DNA of 64,000 nt, from positions 89,390,217 to 89,454,216 of the forward strand of contig NC_072799.1 of NCBI RefSeq assembly GCF_028583425.1. The letters are read 5' to 3'. Positions 11,842 to 26,086 of this stretch are shown in pieces. Both the position numbers and the translations under genes were made by a program. Numbering within the stretch: position 1 is the stretch's first letter; each line of letters starts with the position of its first letter. Source of the stretch: Eublepharis macularius (lineage: Eukaryota; Chordata; Lepidosauria; Squamata; Eublepharidae). The notes under the pieces were generated by a model. It was not told the origin of the DNA. It saw nothing but the letters and a program-made list of their open reading frames with translations, and made no database searches.

Positions 11842-13877
11842 TCAGGCTTCCACACAGGTTGCCTAACTGAACTAGAATGGGAATCCCATCAGGCTTCCAC
11901 ACAGGATGCCTAACTGAACTAAACTGAGAATCCCTTCAGGCTTCCACACAGGTTGCCTAAATAAACTAGAATGAGAATCGCCCCAGGCTTCCACACACGT
12001 TGCCTAAATAAACTAGAATGAGAAACCCCTCAGGCTTCGACACAGGTTGCCTAAATAAACTAGAATGAGAATCCCCTCAGGCTTCCACACACATTGCCTA
12101 AATAAACTAGAATGAGAATCCCCTCAGGCTTCGACACAGGTTGCCTAAATAAATTAGAATGAGATTCCCCTCAGGCTTCCACACACATTACCTAAATAAA
12201 CTAGAATGAGAATCCCCTCAGGCTTCCACACACGTTGCCTAAATAAACTAGAATGAGACCCCCCTCAGGCTTCCACACAGGTTGCCTACATAAACTAGAA
12301 TGAGAATCCCCCCAGGCTTCCACACACGTTGCCTAAATAAACTAGAATGAGAATCCCCTCAGGCTTCGACACAGGTTGCCTAAAGAAACTAGAATGAGAA
12401 TCCCCTCAGGCTTCCACACACGTTGCCTAAATAAACTAGAATGAGACCCCCCTCAGGCTTCCACACAGGTTGCCTACATAAACTAGAATGAGAATCCCCA
12501 CAGGCTTCTACACACGTTGCCTAAATAAACTAGAATGAGAATCCCCTCAGGCTTTCACACACGTTGCCTAAATAAACTAGAATGAGAATCCCCTCATGCT
12601 TCCACACATTGCCTAAATAAACTAGAATGAGAACCCCCTCAGGCTTCCACACATGTTGCTTAAATAAACTAGAATGAGAATCCCCCCAGGCTTCCACACA
12701 GGTTGCCTAAATAAATTAGAATGAGAATCCCCTCAGGCTTCCACACAGGTTGCGTAAATAAACTAGAATGAGAACACCCTCAGGCTTCCACACAGGTTGC
12801 CTAAATAAACTAGAATGAGAATCCCCCCAGACTTCTACACACATTGCCTAAATAAACTAGAATGAGAATCCCCTCAGGCTTCCACACACGTTGCCTAAAT
12901 AAACTAGAATGAGAATCCCCTCAGGCTTCCACACAGGTTGCCTAAATAAACTAGAATGAGAATCGACTCAGGCTTCCACACAGCTTGCCTAAATAAACTA
13001 GAATGAGAACCCCCTCAGGCTTCCACACAGGTTGCCTAAATAAACTAGAATGAGAACCCTCTCAGGCTTCCACACAGGTTGCCTAAATAAACTAGAGTGA
13101 GAATCCCCCCAGGCTTCTACACAGGTTGCCAAACTCAACTAGAATGAGAATCCCCCCAGGCTTCCACACAAGTTGCCTAACTCAACTAGAATGAGAATCC
13201 CCTCAGGCTTCCACACAAGTTGCCTAAATAAACTAGAATGAGAATCCCCCCAGGCTTCCACACAGGTTGCCTAAATAAATTAGAATGAGAATCCCCCCAG
13301 GCTTCCACACAGGTTGCCTAAAGAAACTAGAATGAGAATCCCCCCAGGCTTCCACACAGGTTGCCTAAATAAACTAGAATGAGAATCCCCTCAGGCTTCC
13401 ACACAGGTTGCGTAAATAAACTAGAATGAGAACCCCCTCAGGCTTCTACACACATTGCCTAACTAAACTAGAATGAGAATCCCCCCAGGCTTTCACACAC
13501 GTTGCCTAAATAAACTAGAATGAGAATCCCCTCAGGCTTCCACACACGTTGCCTAAATAAACTAGAATGAGAATCCCCTCAGGCTTCCACACAGGTTGCC
13601 TAAATAAACTAGAATGAGAATGCCCTCAGGCTTCCACACAGGTTGCCTAAATAAACTAGAATGAGAACCCCCTCAGGCTTCTACACACGTTGCCTAAATA
13701 AACTAGAATGAGAATCCCCTCAGGCTTCCACACAGGTTGCCTAAATAAACTAGAATGAGAACCCTCTCAGGCTTCCACACAGGTTGCCTAAATAAACTAG
13801 AATGAGAATCCCTCTAGGCTTCCACACAAGTTGCCTAACTCAACTAGAATGTGAATCCCCCCAGGCTTCCACACAGG

Positions 13878-14413
13878 TTTATTTATTTATTTATTTATTC
13901 AATTTATATACCGCCCATCCCCAGGGGCTCTGGGCGGTGAACAGTTAAAATCGATAAAAACAAAAACTAAAATCAATATACAAATAATAAAACAAATTAA
14001 CAAGGTGTAGTGGTGGGGAGAACCTTCCCCACCCCAAAGGTGGGAGGCTGACATGGCACCGCCCCCTTCAATCACCAAACGCCTGGCGGAACAGCTCTGT
14101 CTTACAGGCCCGGCGGAACGATAATATGTCCTGCTGGGCCCGGGTTTCCATTGACAGAGTGTTCCACCAGGCTGGGGCCAAGACTGAAAAGGCCCTCGCC
14201 CTGGTTGAAGCGAGGCGGGCTTCTTTAGGGCCGGGGACCACAAGTAAATATTTAAGGTAAGAACCAACACTTTGAACCTGATTCGGAATTCAATCGGAAG
14301 CCAGTGCAGCTGGTTCAGGACAGGTGTGATGTGTGACTGGTAAGGTATACCAGTCAGGACCCGTGCCGCCGCATTCTGGACCAGTTGTAGTTGCCTGGAC
14401 CAGTTGTCTGGAT
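13878..14413 (-). mobile_element. 5'-truncated L2-like LINE, copy 1 in array
   Basis: On minus the copy begins mid-ORF2. Its readings include QLQLVQNAAARVLTG, HITPVLNQLHWLPIEFRI and, after a small length difference against the other copies, the C-terminal part. It ends in a (TTTA)n/(AATA)n tail next to 'tataccgccc', as L2-type elements do. This is the most diverged of the five copies; for example it reads one A fewer after 'tatttaa'. It is a dead fragment of ~536 bases. Confidence 0.85.
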
Positions 14414-17249
14414 CTCCCCAGGCTTCCACACAGGTTGCCTAAATAAACTAGAATGAGAATCCCCCCAGGCTTCCACACACGTTGCCTAAATAAACTAGAA
14501 TGAGAATCCCCCCAGGCTTCCACACACGTTGCCTAAATAAACTAGAATGAGAATCCCCCCAGGCTTCCACACAGGTTGCCTACATAAACTAGAATGAGAA
14601 CCCCCTCAGGCTTCCAGACAGGTTGCCTAAATAAACTAGAATGAGAACCCTCTCAGGCTTCGACACAGGTTGCCTAAATAAACTAGAATGAGAATCCCCC
14701 CAGACTTCCACACAGGTTGCCTAAATAAACTAGAATGAGAATCCCCTCAGGCTTCCACACAGGTTGCCTAAATAAACTAGAATGAGAACCCCCTCAGGCT
14801 TCCACACAGGTTGCCTAAATAAACTAGAATGAGAATCCCCCAGGCTTCTACACGCATTGCCTAAATAAACTAGAATGAGAATCCCCTCAGGCTTCCACAC
14901 ACGTTGCCTAAATAAACTAGAATGAGAATCCCCTCAGGCTTCCACACAGATTGCCTAAATAAACTAGAATGAGAATCCCCTCAGGCTTCCACACAGGTTG
15001 CCTAAATAAACTAGAATGAGAATCCCCTCAGGCTTCCACACAGGTTGCCTACATAAACTAGAATGAGAACCCCCTCAGGCTTCCACACAGGTTGCCTAAA
15101 TAAACTAGAATGAGAATCCCCCCAGGCTTCTACACACATTGCCTAAATAAACTAGAATGAGAATCCCATCAGGCTTCCACACACGTTGCCTAAATAAACT
15201 AGAATGACAATCCCCTCAGGCTTCCACACAGGTTGCCTAAATAAACTAGAATGAGAATCCCCTCAGGCTTCCACACACGTTGCCTAAATAAACTAGAATG
15301 AGAACCCTCTCAGGCTTCCACACACGTTGCCTAAATAAACTAGAATGAGAACCCTCGCAGGCTTCCACCCAGGTTGCCTAACTCAACTAGAATGAGAATC
15401 CCCCCAGGCTTCCACACAAGTTGCCTAAATAAACTAGAATGAGAATCCCCCCAGGCTTCCACACAGGTTGCCTAAATAAATTAGAATGAAAATCCCCCCA
15501 GGCTTCCACACAGGTTGCCTAAATAAACTAGAAAGAGAATCCCCCAGGCTTCCACACAGGTTGCCTACATAAACTAGAATGAGAATCCCCCCAGGCTTCC
15601 ACACATGTTTCCTACATAAACTAGAATGAGAATCCCCCCAGGCTTCCACACGGGTTGCCTACATGAACTAGAATGAGAATCCCCCCAGGCTTCTACACAC
15701 GTTGCCTAAATAAACTAGAATGAGAATCCCCCCAGGCTTCCACACAGGTTGCCTACATAAACTCGAATGAGAACCCCCTCAGGCTACCACACAGGTTGCC
15801 TAAATAAACTAGAATGAGAATCCCCTCAGGCTTCCACACAGGTTGCCTAAATAAACTAGAATGAGAACCCCCTCGGGCTTCCACACACGTTGCCTAAATA
15901 AACTAGAATGAGAATCCCCTCAGGCTTCTACACAGGTTGCCTAAATAAACTAGAATGAGAATCCCCCCAGGCTTCCACATACATTGCCTAAATAAACTAG
16001 AATGAGAATCCCCTCAGGCTTCCACACAGGTTGCCTAAATAAACTAGAATGAGAACCCCCTCGGGCTTCCACACACGTTGCCTAAATAAACTAGAATGAA
16101 AACCCTCTCAGGCTTCCACACACGTTGCCTAAATAAACTAGAATGAGAACCCTCTCAGGCTTCCACACAGGTTGCCTAAATAAACTAGAATGAGAACCCT
16201 CTCAGGCTTCCACACAGGTTGCCTAAATAAAATAGAGTGAGAATCCCCCCAGGCTTCCACATAGGTTGCCTAAATAAACTAGAATGAGAATCCCCCCAGG
16301 CTTCCACACAGGCTGCCTACATAAACTCAAATGAGAACCCCCTCAGGCTACCACACAGGTTGCCTAAATAAACTAGAATGAGAATCCCCCCAGGCTTCTA
16401 CACACGTTGCCTAAATAAACTAGAATGAGAATCCCCCCAGGCTTCTACACAGGTTGCCTAAATAAACTAGAATGAGAATCCCCCCAGGCTTCCACACAGG
16501 TTGCCTAAATAAACTAGAATGAGAATCCCCCAGGCTTCCACACAGGTTGCCTAAATAAACTAGAATGAGAATCCCCCCAGGCTTCCACACAAGTTGCCTA
16601 ACTCAACTAGAATGAGAATCCCCCCAGGCTTCCACACAGGTTCCCTAAATAAATTAGAATGAGAATCCCCCCAGGCTTCCACACAGGTTGCCTACATAAA
16701 CTAGAATGAGAATCCCCCAGGCTTCCACACAAGTTGCCTACATAAACTAGAATGAGAATCCCCCCAGGCTTCCACACAGGTTGCCTACATAAACTAGAAT
16801 GAGAATTCCCCCAGGCTTCCACACGGGTTGCCTACATAAACTAGAATGAGAATCCCCCCAGGCTTCCTCACAGGTTGCCTACATAAACCAGAATGAGAAT
16901 CCCCCCAGGCTTCTACACACGTTGCCTAAATAAACTAGAATGAGAATCCCCCCAGGCTTCCACACAGGTTGCCTAAATAAACTAGAATGAGAATCCCCCC
17001 AGGCTTCCATACAGGTTGCCTACATAAACTCGAATGAGAACCCCCTCAGGCTACCACACAGGTTGCCTAAATAAACTAGAATGAGAATCCCCCTAGGCTT
17101 CTACACACATTGCCAAAAAAAGCTAGAATGAGATTCCCCCCAGGCTTCCACACAGGTTGCCTAAATAAACTAGAATGAGTATCCCCCAGGCTTCTACACA
17201 TGTTGCCTACATTAACTAGAATGTGAATCCCCCCAGGCTTCCACACAGG

Positions 17250-17786
17250 TTTATTTATTTATTTATTTATTCAATTTATATACCGCCCATCCCCAGGGGC
17301 TCTGGGCGGTGAACAGTTAAAATCGATAAAAACAAAAACTAAAATCAATATACAAATAATAAAACAAATTAACAAGGTGTAGTGGTGGGGAGAACCTTCC
17401 CCACCCCAAAGGTGGGAGGCCGACATGGCACCACCCCCTTCAATCACCAAACGCCTGGCAGAACAGCTCTGTCTTACAGGCCCGGCGGAACGATAATATG
17501 TCCTGCTGGGCCCGGGTTTCCATTGACAGAGCGTTCCACCAGGCTGGGGCCAGGACTGAAAAGGCCCTGGCCCTGGTTGAAGTGAGGCGGGCTTCCTTAG
17601 GGCCGGGGACCATAAGTAAATATTTAAAGGTAAGAACCAACACTTTGAACCTGATTCGGAATTCAATCGGAAGCCAGTGCAGCTGGCGCAGGACAGGTGT
17701 GATGTGTGACTGGTAAGGTATACCAGTCAGGACCCGTGCCGCCGCATTCTGGACCAGTTGTAGTTGCCTGGACCAGTTGCCTGGAT
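17250..17786 (-). mobile_element. 5'-truncated L2-like LINE, copy 2 in array
   Basis: Same truncation point and same junctions (…cacacagg|ttta and ctggat|cccccc) as the other four copies. On minus it is open for 120 codons through LHWLPIEFRIRFKVLVLTFK and AFSVLAPAWWNALSMETRAQ to FCQAFGD and a stop. This is the ORF2 C-terminus. It is almost identical to copy 3. Confidence 0.9.
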
Positions 17787-20201
17787 CCCCCCAGGCTTCC
17801 ACACAGGTTGCCTAAATAAACTAGAATGAGAATCCCCCCAGGCTTCCACATAGGTTGCCTAAATAAACTAAAATGAGAATCCCCCCAGGCTTCCACACAG
17901 GTTGCCTAAATAAACTAGAATGAGAATCCCCCCAGGCTTCTACACACGTTGCCTAAATAAACTAGAATGAGAATCCCCCCAGGCTTCCACAGAGGTTGCC
18001 TAAATAAACTAGAATGAGAATCCCCCCAGGCTTCCACACAGGTTGCATACATAAACTAGAATGAGAACCCCCTCAGGCTTCCACACAGGTTGCCTAAATA
18101 AACTAGAATGAGAACCCTCTCAGGCTTCCACACAGGTTGCCTAAATAAACTAGAATGAGAATCCCCCCAGGCTTCCACACAGGTTGCCTACATAAACTAG
18201 AATGAGAACCCCCTCAGGCTTCCACACAGGTTGTCTAAATAAACTAGAATGAGAACCCTCTCAGGCTTCGACACAGGTTGCCTAAAGAAACTAGAATGAG
18301 AATCCCCCCAGGCTTCCACACAGGTTGCCTAAATAAACTAGAATGAGAATCCCCTCAGGCTTCCACACAGGTTGCGTAAATAAACTAGAATGAGAACCCC
18401 CTCAGGCTTCTACACACATTGCCTAAATAAACTAGAATGAGAACCCCCTCAGGCTTTCACACACGTTGCCTAAATAAACTAGAATGAGAATCCCCTCAGG
18501 CTTCCACACAGGTTGCCTAAATAAACTAGAATGAGAATCCCCTCAGGCTTCCACACAGGTTGCCTAAATAAACTAGAATGAGAATGCCCTCAGGCTTCCA
18601 CACAGGTTGCCTAAATAAACTAGAATGAGAACCCCCTCAGGTTTCTACACACGTTGCCTAAATAAACTAGAATAAGAATCCCCTCAGGCTTCCACACAGG
18701 TTGCCTAAATAAAATAGAATGAGAACCCTCTCAGGCTTCCACACAGGTTGCCTAAATAAACTAGAATGAGAATCCCTCTAGGCTTCCACACAAGTTGCCT
18801 AACTCAACTAGAATGAGAATCCCCCCAGGCTTCCACACAAGTTGCCTAAATAAACTAGAATGAGAATCCCCCCAGGCTTCCACACAGGTTGCCTAAATAA
18901 ATTAGAATGAGAATCCCCCCAGGCTTCCACACAGGTTGCCTAAATAAATTAGAATGAGAATCCCCCCAGGCTTCCACACAGGTTGCCTAAATAAATTAGA
19001 ATGAGAATCCCCCCAGGCTTCCACACAGGTTGCCTACATAAACTAGAATGAGAATCCCCCCCAGGCTTCCACACGGGTTGCCTACATAAACTAGAATGAG
19101 AATCCCCCCAGGCATCCACACAGGTTGCCTAACTCAACTAGAATGAGAATCCCCCCAGGCTTCCACACAAGTTGCCTAAATAAACTAGAATGAGAATCCC
19201 CCCAGGCTTCCACACAGGTTGCCTAAATAAACTAGAATGAGAATCCCCCCAGGCTTCCACACAAGTTGCCTAAATAAACTAGAATGAGAATCCCCCCAGG
19301 CTTCCACACAGGTTGCCTAAATAAACTAGAATGAGAATCCCCCCAGGCTTCCACACAGGTTGCCTAAATAAACTAGAATGAGAATCCCCTCAGGCTTCCA
19401 CACAGGTTGCGTAAATAAACTAGAATGAGAACCCCCTCAGGCTTCTACACATTGCCTAAATAAACTAGAATGAGAACCCCCTCAGGCTTTCACACACGTT
19501 GCCTAAATAAACTAGAATGAGAATCCCCTCAGGCTTCCACACAGGTTGCCTAAATAAACTAGAATGAGAATCCCCTCAGGCTTCCACACAGGTTGCCTAA
19601 ATAAATTAGAATGAGAATCCCCCCAGGCTTCCACACAGGTTGCCTACATAAACTAGAATGAGAATCCCCCAGGCTTCCACACAAGTTGCCTACATAAACT
19701 AGAATGAGAATCCCCCCAGGCTTCCACACAGGTTGCCTACATAAACTAGAATGAGAATTCCCCCAGGCTTCCACACGGGTTGCCTACATAAACTAGAATG
19801 AGAATCCCCCCAGGCTTCCTCACAGGTTGCCTACATAAACCAGAATGAGAATCCCCCCAGGCTTCTACACACGTTGCCTAAATAAACTAGAATGAGAATC
19901 CCCCCAGGCTTCCACACAGGTTGCCTAAATAAACTAGAATGAGAATCCCCCCAGGCTTCCATACAGGTTGCCTACATAAACTCGAATGAGAACCCCCTCA
20001 GGCTACCACACAGGTTGCCTAAATAAACTAGAATGAGAATCCCCCTAGGCTTCTACACACATTGCCAAAAAAAGCTAGAATGAGATTCCCCCCAGGCTTC
20101 CACACAGGTTGCCTAAATAAACTAGAATGAGTATCCCCCAGGCTTCTACACATGTTGCCTACATTAACTAGAATGTGAATCCCCCCAGGCTTCCACACAG
20201 G

Positions 20202-20738
20202 TTTATTTATTTATTTATTTATTCAATTTATATACCGCCCATCCCCAGGGGCTCTGGGCGGTGAACAGTTAAAATCGATAAAAACAAAAACTAAAATCAA
20301 TATACAAATAATAAAACAAATTAACAAGGTGTAGTGGTGGGGAGAACCTTCCCCACCCCAAAGGTGGGAGGCCGACATGGCACCACCCCCTTCAATCACC
20401 AAACGCCTGGCAGAACAGCTCTGTCTTACAGGCCCGGCGGAACGATAATATGTCCTGCTGGGCCCGGGTTTCCATTGACAGAGCGTTCCACCAGGCTGGG
20501 GCCAGGACTGAAAAGGCCCTGGCCCTGGTTGAAGTGAGGCGGGCTTCCTTAGGGCCGGGGACCATAAGTAAATATTTAAAGGTAAGAACCAACACTTTGA
20601 ACCTGATTCGGAATTCAATCGGAAGCCAGTGCAGCTGGCGCAGGACAGGTGTGATGTGTGACTGGTAAGGTATACCAGTCAGGACCCGTGCCGCTGCATT
20701 CTGGACCAGTTGTAGTTGCCTGGACCAGTTGCCTGGAT
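20202..20738 (-). mobile_element. 5'-truncated L2-like LINE, copy 3 in array
   Basis: It differs from copy 2 at one visible base (20,694), which changes a Gly codon to Ser in the frame reading GPEC(S/G)GTGPDW. It was duplicated with its surrounding monomers, not inserted independently. Confidence 0.9.
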
Positions 20739-23440
20739 CCCCCCAGGCTTCCACACAGGTTGCCTAAATAAACTAGAATGAGAATCCCCCCAGGCTTCCA
20801 CATAGGTTGCCTAAATAAACTAAAATGAGAATCCCCCCAGGCTTCCACACAGGTTGCCTAAATAAACTAGAATGAGAATCCCCCCAGGCTTCTACACACG
20901 TTGCCTAAATAAACTAGAATGAGAATCCCCCCAGGCTTCCACAGAGGTTGCCTAAATAAACTAGAATGAGAATCCCCCCAGGCTTCCACACAGGTTGCAT
21001 ACATAAACTAGAATGAGAACCCCCTCAGGCTTCCACACAGGTTGCCTAAATAAACTAGAATGAGAACCCTCTCAGGCTTCCACACAGGTTGCCTAAATAA
21101 ACTAGAATGAGAATCCCCCCAGGCTTCCACACAGGTTGCCTACATAAACTAGAATGAGAACCCCCTCAGGCTTCCACACAGGTTGTCTAAATAAACTAGA
21201 ATGAGAACCCTCTCAGGCTTCGACACAGGTTGCCTAAAGAAACTAGAATGAGAATCCCCCCAGGCTTCCACACAGGTTGCCTAAATAAACTAGAATGAGA
21301 ATCCCCTCAGGCTTCCACACAGGTTGCGTAAATAAACTAGAATGAGAACCCCCTCAGGCTTCTACACACATTGCCTAAATAAACTAGAATGAGAACCCCC
21401 TCAGGCTTTCACACACGTTGCCTAAATAAACTAGAATGAGAATCCCCTCAGGCTTCCACACAGGTTGCCTAAATAAACTAGAATGAGAATCCCCTCAGGC
21501 TTCCACACAGGTTGCCTAAATAAACTAGAATGAGAATGCCCTCAGGCTTCCACACAGGTTGCCTAAATAAACTAGAATGAGAACCCCCTCAGGTTTCTAC
21601 ACACGTTGCCTAAATAAACTAGAATAAGAATCCCCTCAGGCTTCCACACAGGTTGCCTAAATAAAATAGAATGAGAACCCTCTCAGGCTTCCACACAGGT
21701 TGCCTAAATAAACTAGAATGAGAATCCCTCTAGGCTTCCACACAAGTTGCCTAACTCAACTAGAATGAGAATCCCCCCAGGCTTCCACACAAGTTGCCTA
21801 AATAAACTAGAATGAGAATCCCCTCAGGCTTCCACACAGGTTGCCTAAATAAATTAGAATGAGAATCCCCCCAGGCTTCCACACAGGTTGCCTAAATAAA
21901 TTAGAATGAGAATCCCCCCAGGCTTCCACACAGGTTGCCTAAATAAATTAGAATGAGAATCCCCCCAGGCTTCCACACAGGTTGCCTACATAAACTAGAA
22001 TGAGAATCCCCCCCAGGCTTCCACACGGGTTGCCTACATAAACTAGAATGAGAATCCCCCCAGGCATCCACACAGGTTGCCTAACTCAACTAGAATGAGA
22101 ATCCCCCCAGGCTTCCACACAAGTTGCCTAAATAAACTAGAATGAGAATCCCCCCAGGCTTCCACACAGGTTGCCTAAATAAACTAGAATGAGAATCCCC
22201 CCAGGCTTCCACACAAGTTGCCTAAATAAACTAGAATGAGAATCCCCCCAGGCTTCCACACAGGTTGCCTAAATAAACTAGAATGAGAATCCCCCCAGGC
22301 TTCCACACAGGTTGCCTAAATAAACTAGAATGAGAATCCCCTCAGGCTTCCACACAGGTTGCGTAAATAAACTAGAATGAGAACCCCCTCAGGCTTCTAC
22401 ACACATTGCCTAAATAAACTAGAATGAGAACCCCCTCAGGCTTTCACACACGTTGCCTAAATAAACTAGAATGAGAATCCCCTCAGGCTTCCACACAGGT
22501 TGCCTAAATAAACTAGAATGAGAATCCCCTCAGGCTTCCACACAGGTTGCCTAAATAAACTAGAATGAGAATGCCCTCAGGCTTCCACACAGGTTGCCTA
22601 AATAAACTAGAATGAGAACCCCCTCAGGTTTCTACACACGTTGCCTAAATAAACTAGAATAAGAATCCCCTCAGGCTTCCACACAGGTTGCCTAAATAAA
22701 ATAGAATGAGAACCCTCTCAGGCTTCCACACAGGTTGCCTAAATAAACTAGAATGAGAATCCCTCTAGGCTTCCACACAAGTTGCCTAACTCAACTAGAA
22801 TGAGAATCCCCCCAGGCTTCCACACAAGTTGCCTAAATAAACTAGAATGAGAATCCCCCCAGGCTTCCACACAGGTTGCCTAAATAAATTAGAATGAGAA
22901 TCCCCCCAGGCTTCCACACAGGTTGCCTAAATAAATTAGAATGAGAATCCCCCCAGGCTTCCACACAGGTTGCCTAAATAAATTAGAATGAGAATCCCCC
23001 CAGGCTTCCACACAGGTTGCCTACATAAACTAGAATGAGAATCCCCCCCAGGCTTCCACACGGGTTGCCTACATAAACTAGAATGAGAATCCCCCCAGGC
23101 ATCCACACAGGTTGCCTAACTCAACTAGAATGAGAATCCCCCCAGGCTTCCACACAAGTTGCCTAAATAAACTAGAATGAGAATCCCCCCAGGCTTCCAC
23201 ACAGGTTGCCTAAATAAACTAGAATGAGAATCCCCCCAGGCTTCCACACAAGTTGCCTAAATAAACTAGAATGAGAATCCCCCCAGGCTTCCACACAGGT
23301 TGCCTAAATAAACTAGAATGAGAATCCCCCCAGGCTTCCACACAGGTTGCCTAAATAAACTAGAATGAGAATCCCCCCAGGCTTCTACACATGTTGCCTA
23401 CATTAACTAGAATGTGAATCCCCCCAGGCTTCCATACAGG

Positions 23441-23977
23441 TTTATTTATTTATTTATTTATTCAATTTATATACCGCCGATCCCCAGGGGCTCTGGGCGG
23501 TGAACAGTTAAAATCGATAAAAACAAAAACTAAAATCAATATACAAATAATAAAACAAATTAACAAGGTGTAGTGGTGGGGAGAACCTTCCCCACCCCAA
23601 AGGTGGGAGGCCGACATGGCACCACCCCCTTCAATCACCAAACACCTGGCAGAACAGCTCTGTCTTACAGGCCTGGCGGAACGATAATATGTCCTGCTGG
23701 GCCCGGGTTTCCATTGACAGAGCGTTCCACCAGGCTGGGGCCAGGACTGAAAAGGCCCTGGCCCTGGTTGAAGTGAGGCGGGCTTCCTTAGGGCCGGGGA
23801 CCACAAGTAAATATTTAAAGGTAAGAACCAACACTTTGAACCTGATTCGGAATTCAATCGGAAGCCAGTGCAGCTGGCGCAGGACAGGTGTGATGTGTGA
23901 CTGGTAAGGTATACCAGTCAGGACCCGTGCCGCCGCATTCTGGACCAGTTGTAGTTGCCTGGACCAGTTGCCTGGAT
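23441..23977 (-). mobile_element. 5'-truncated L2-like LINE, copy 4 in array
   Basis: Same junctions and truncation as copies 2 and 3, with a handful of base changes (e.g. 'ccgccgatcc' for 'ccgcccatcc' near the tail, and 'aaacacctgg'). Confidence 0.9.
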
Positions 23978-25549
23978 CCCCCCAGGCTTCCACACAGGTT
24001 GCTTAAATAAACTAGAATGAGAATCCCCCCAGGCTTCCACATAGGTTGCCTAAATAAACTAAAATGAGAATCCCCCCAGGCTTCCACACAGGTTGCCTAA
24101 ATAAACTAGAATGAGAATCCCCCCCAGGCTTCTACACACGTTGCCTAAATAAACTAGAATGAGAATCCCCCCAGGCTTCCACAGAGGTTGCCTAAATAAA
24201 CTAGAATGAGAATCCCCCCAGGCTTCCACACAGGTTGCATACATAAACTAGAATGAGAACCCCCTCAGGCTTCCACACAGGTTGCCTAAATAAACTAGAA
24301 TGAGAACCCTCTCAGGCTTCCACACTGGTTGCCTAAATAAACTAGAATGAGAATCCCCCCAGGCTTCCACACAGGTTGCCTACATAAACTAGAATGAGAA
24401 CCCCCTCAGGCTTCCACACAGGTTGCCTAAATAAACTAGAATGAGAACCCTCTCAGGCTTCGACACAGGTTGCCTAAAGAAACTAGAATGAGAATCCCCC
24501 CAGGCTTCCACACAGGTTGCCTAAATAAACTAGAATGAGAATCCCCTCAGGCTTCCACACAGGTTGCGTAAATAAACTAGAATGAGAACCCCCTCAGGCT
24601 TCTACACACATTGCCTAAATAAACTAGAATGAGAACCCCCTCAGGCTTTCACACACGTTGCCTAAATAAACTAGAATGAGAATCCCCTCAGGCTTCCACA
24701 CACGTTGCCTAAATAAACTAGAATGAGAATCCCCTCAGGCTTCCACACAGGTTGCCTAAATAAACTAGAATGAGAATGCCCTCAGGCTTCCACACAGGTT
24801 GCCTAAATAAACTAGAATGAGAACCCCCTCAGGCTTCTACACACGTTGCCTAAATAAACTAGAATGAGAATCCCCTCAGGCTTCCACACAGGTTGCCTAA
24901 ATAAAATAGAATGAGAACCCTCTCAGGCTTCCACACAGGTTGCCTAAATAAATTAGAATGAGAATCCCCCCAGGCTTCCACACAGGTTGCCTACATAAAC
25001 TAGAATGAGAATCCCCCCCAGGCTTCCACACGGGTTGCCTACATAAACTAGAATGAGAATCCCCCCAGGCATCCACACAGGTTGCCTAACTCAACTAGAA
25101 TGAGAATCCCCCCAGGCTTCCACACAAGTTGCCTAAATAAACTAGAATGAGAATCCCCCCAGGCTTCCACACAGGTTGCCTAAATAAACTAGAATGAGAA
25201 TCCCCCCAGGCTTCCACACAAGTTGCTTAAATAAACTAGAATGAGAATCCCCCCAGGCTTCCACACAGGTTGCCTAAATAAACTAGAATGAGAATCCCCC
25301 CAGGCTTCCACACAGGTTGCCTACATAAACTCGAATGAGAACCCCCTCAGGCTTCCACACAGGTTGCCTAAATAAACTAGAATGAGAATCCCCCTAGGCT
25401 TCTACACACGTTGCCTAAATAAACTAGAATGAGAATCCCCCCAGGCTTCCACACAGGTTGCCTAAATAAACTAGAATGAAAATCCCCCCAGGCTTCTACA
25501 CGTTGCCTACATTAACTAGAATGCGAATCCCCCCAGGCTTCCACACAGG

Positions 25550-26086
25550 TTTATTTATTTATTTATTTATTCAATTTATATACCGCCCGTCCCCAGGGAC
25601 TCTGGTCGGTGAACAGTTAAAATCGATAAAAACAAAAACTAAAATCAATATACAAATAATAAAACAAATTAACAAGGTGTAGTGGTGGGGAGAACCTTCC
25701 CCACCCCAAAGGTGGGAGGCCGACATGGCACCGCCCTCTTCAATCACCAAACGCCTGGCGGAACAGCTCTGTCTTACAGGCCCGGCGGAATGATAATATG
25801 TCCTGCTGGGCCCGGGTTTCCATTGACAGATCGTTCCACCAGGCTGGGGCCAGGACTGAAAAGGCCCTGGCCCTGGTTGAAGCGAGGCGGGCTTCCTTAG
25901 GGCCGGGGACCACAAGTAAATATTTAAAGGTAAGAGCCAACACTTTGAACCTGATTCGGAATTCAATCGGAAGCCAGTGCAGCTGGCGCAGGACAGGTGT
26001 GATGTGTGACTGGTAAGGTATACCAGTCAGGACCCGTGCCGCCGCATTCTGGACCAGTTGCAGTTGCCTGGACCACTTGCCTGGAT
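25550..26086 (-). mobile_element. 5'-truncated L2-like LINE, copy 5 in array
   Basis: Same junctions. It differs more from copies 2-4 (e.g. 'gactctggtcggtgaac', 'accacttgcctggat'), so the amplification that produced copies 2-4 is younger than the split of copies 1 and 5. Confidence 0.9.

Larger units (their letters stand above)
16640..22540. repeat. 2,952-bp higher-order tandem duplication
   Basis: About 16,640-19,590 and 19,590-22,540 are two successive copies of one block: 51 monomers or so plus one LINE copy. Landmarks recur at exactly 2,952 bases: LINE starts 17,250 and 20,202, the variant ending in 'ccccaggcatccacacagg', and the variant 'ccaaaaaaagctagaatgag'. I noticed only three differences: a base at 20,694, one in the C run near 21,823, and a CA gain near 22,392. 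A shorter ~1,034-base step repeats within (21,535 to 22,571, and 22,064 to 23,098). Confidence 0.85.
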
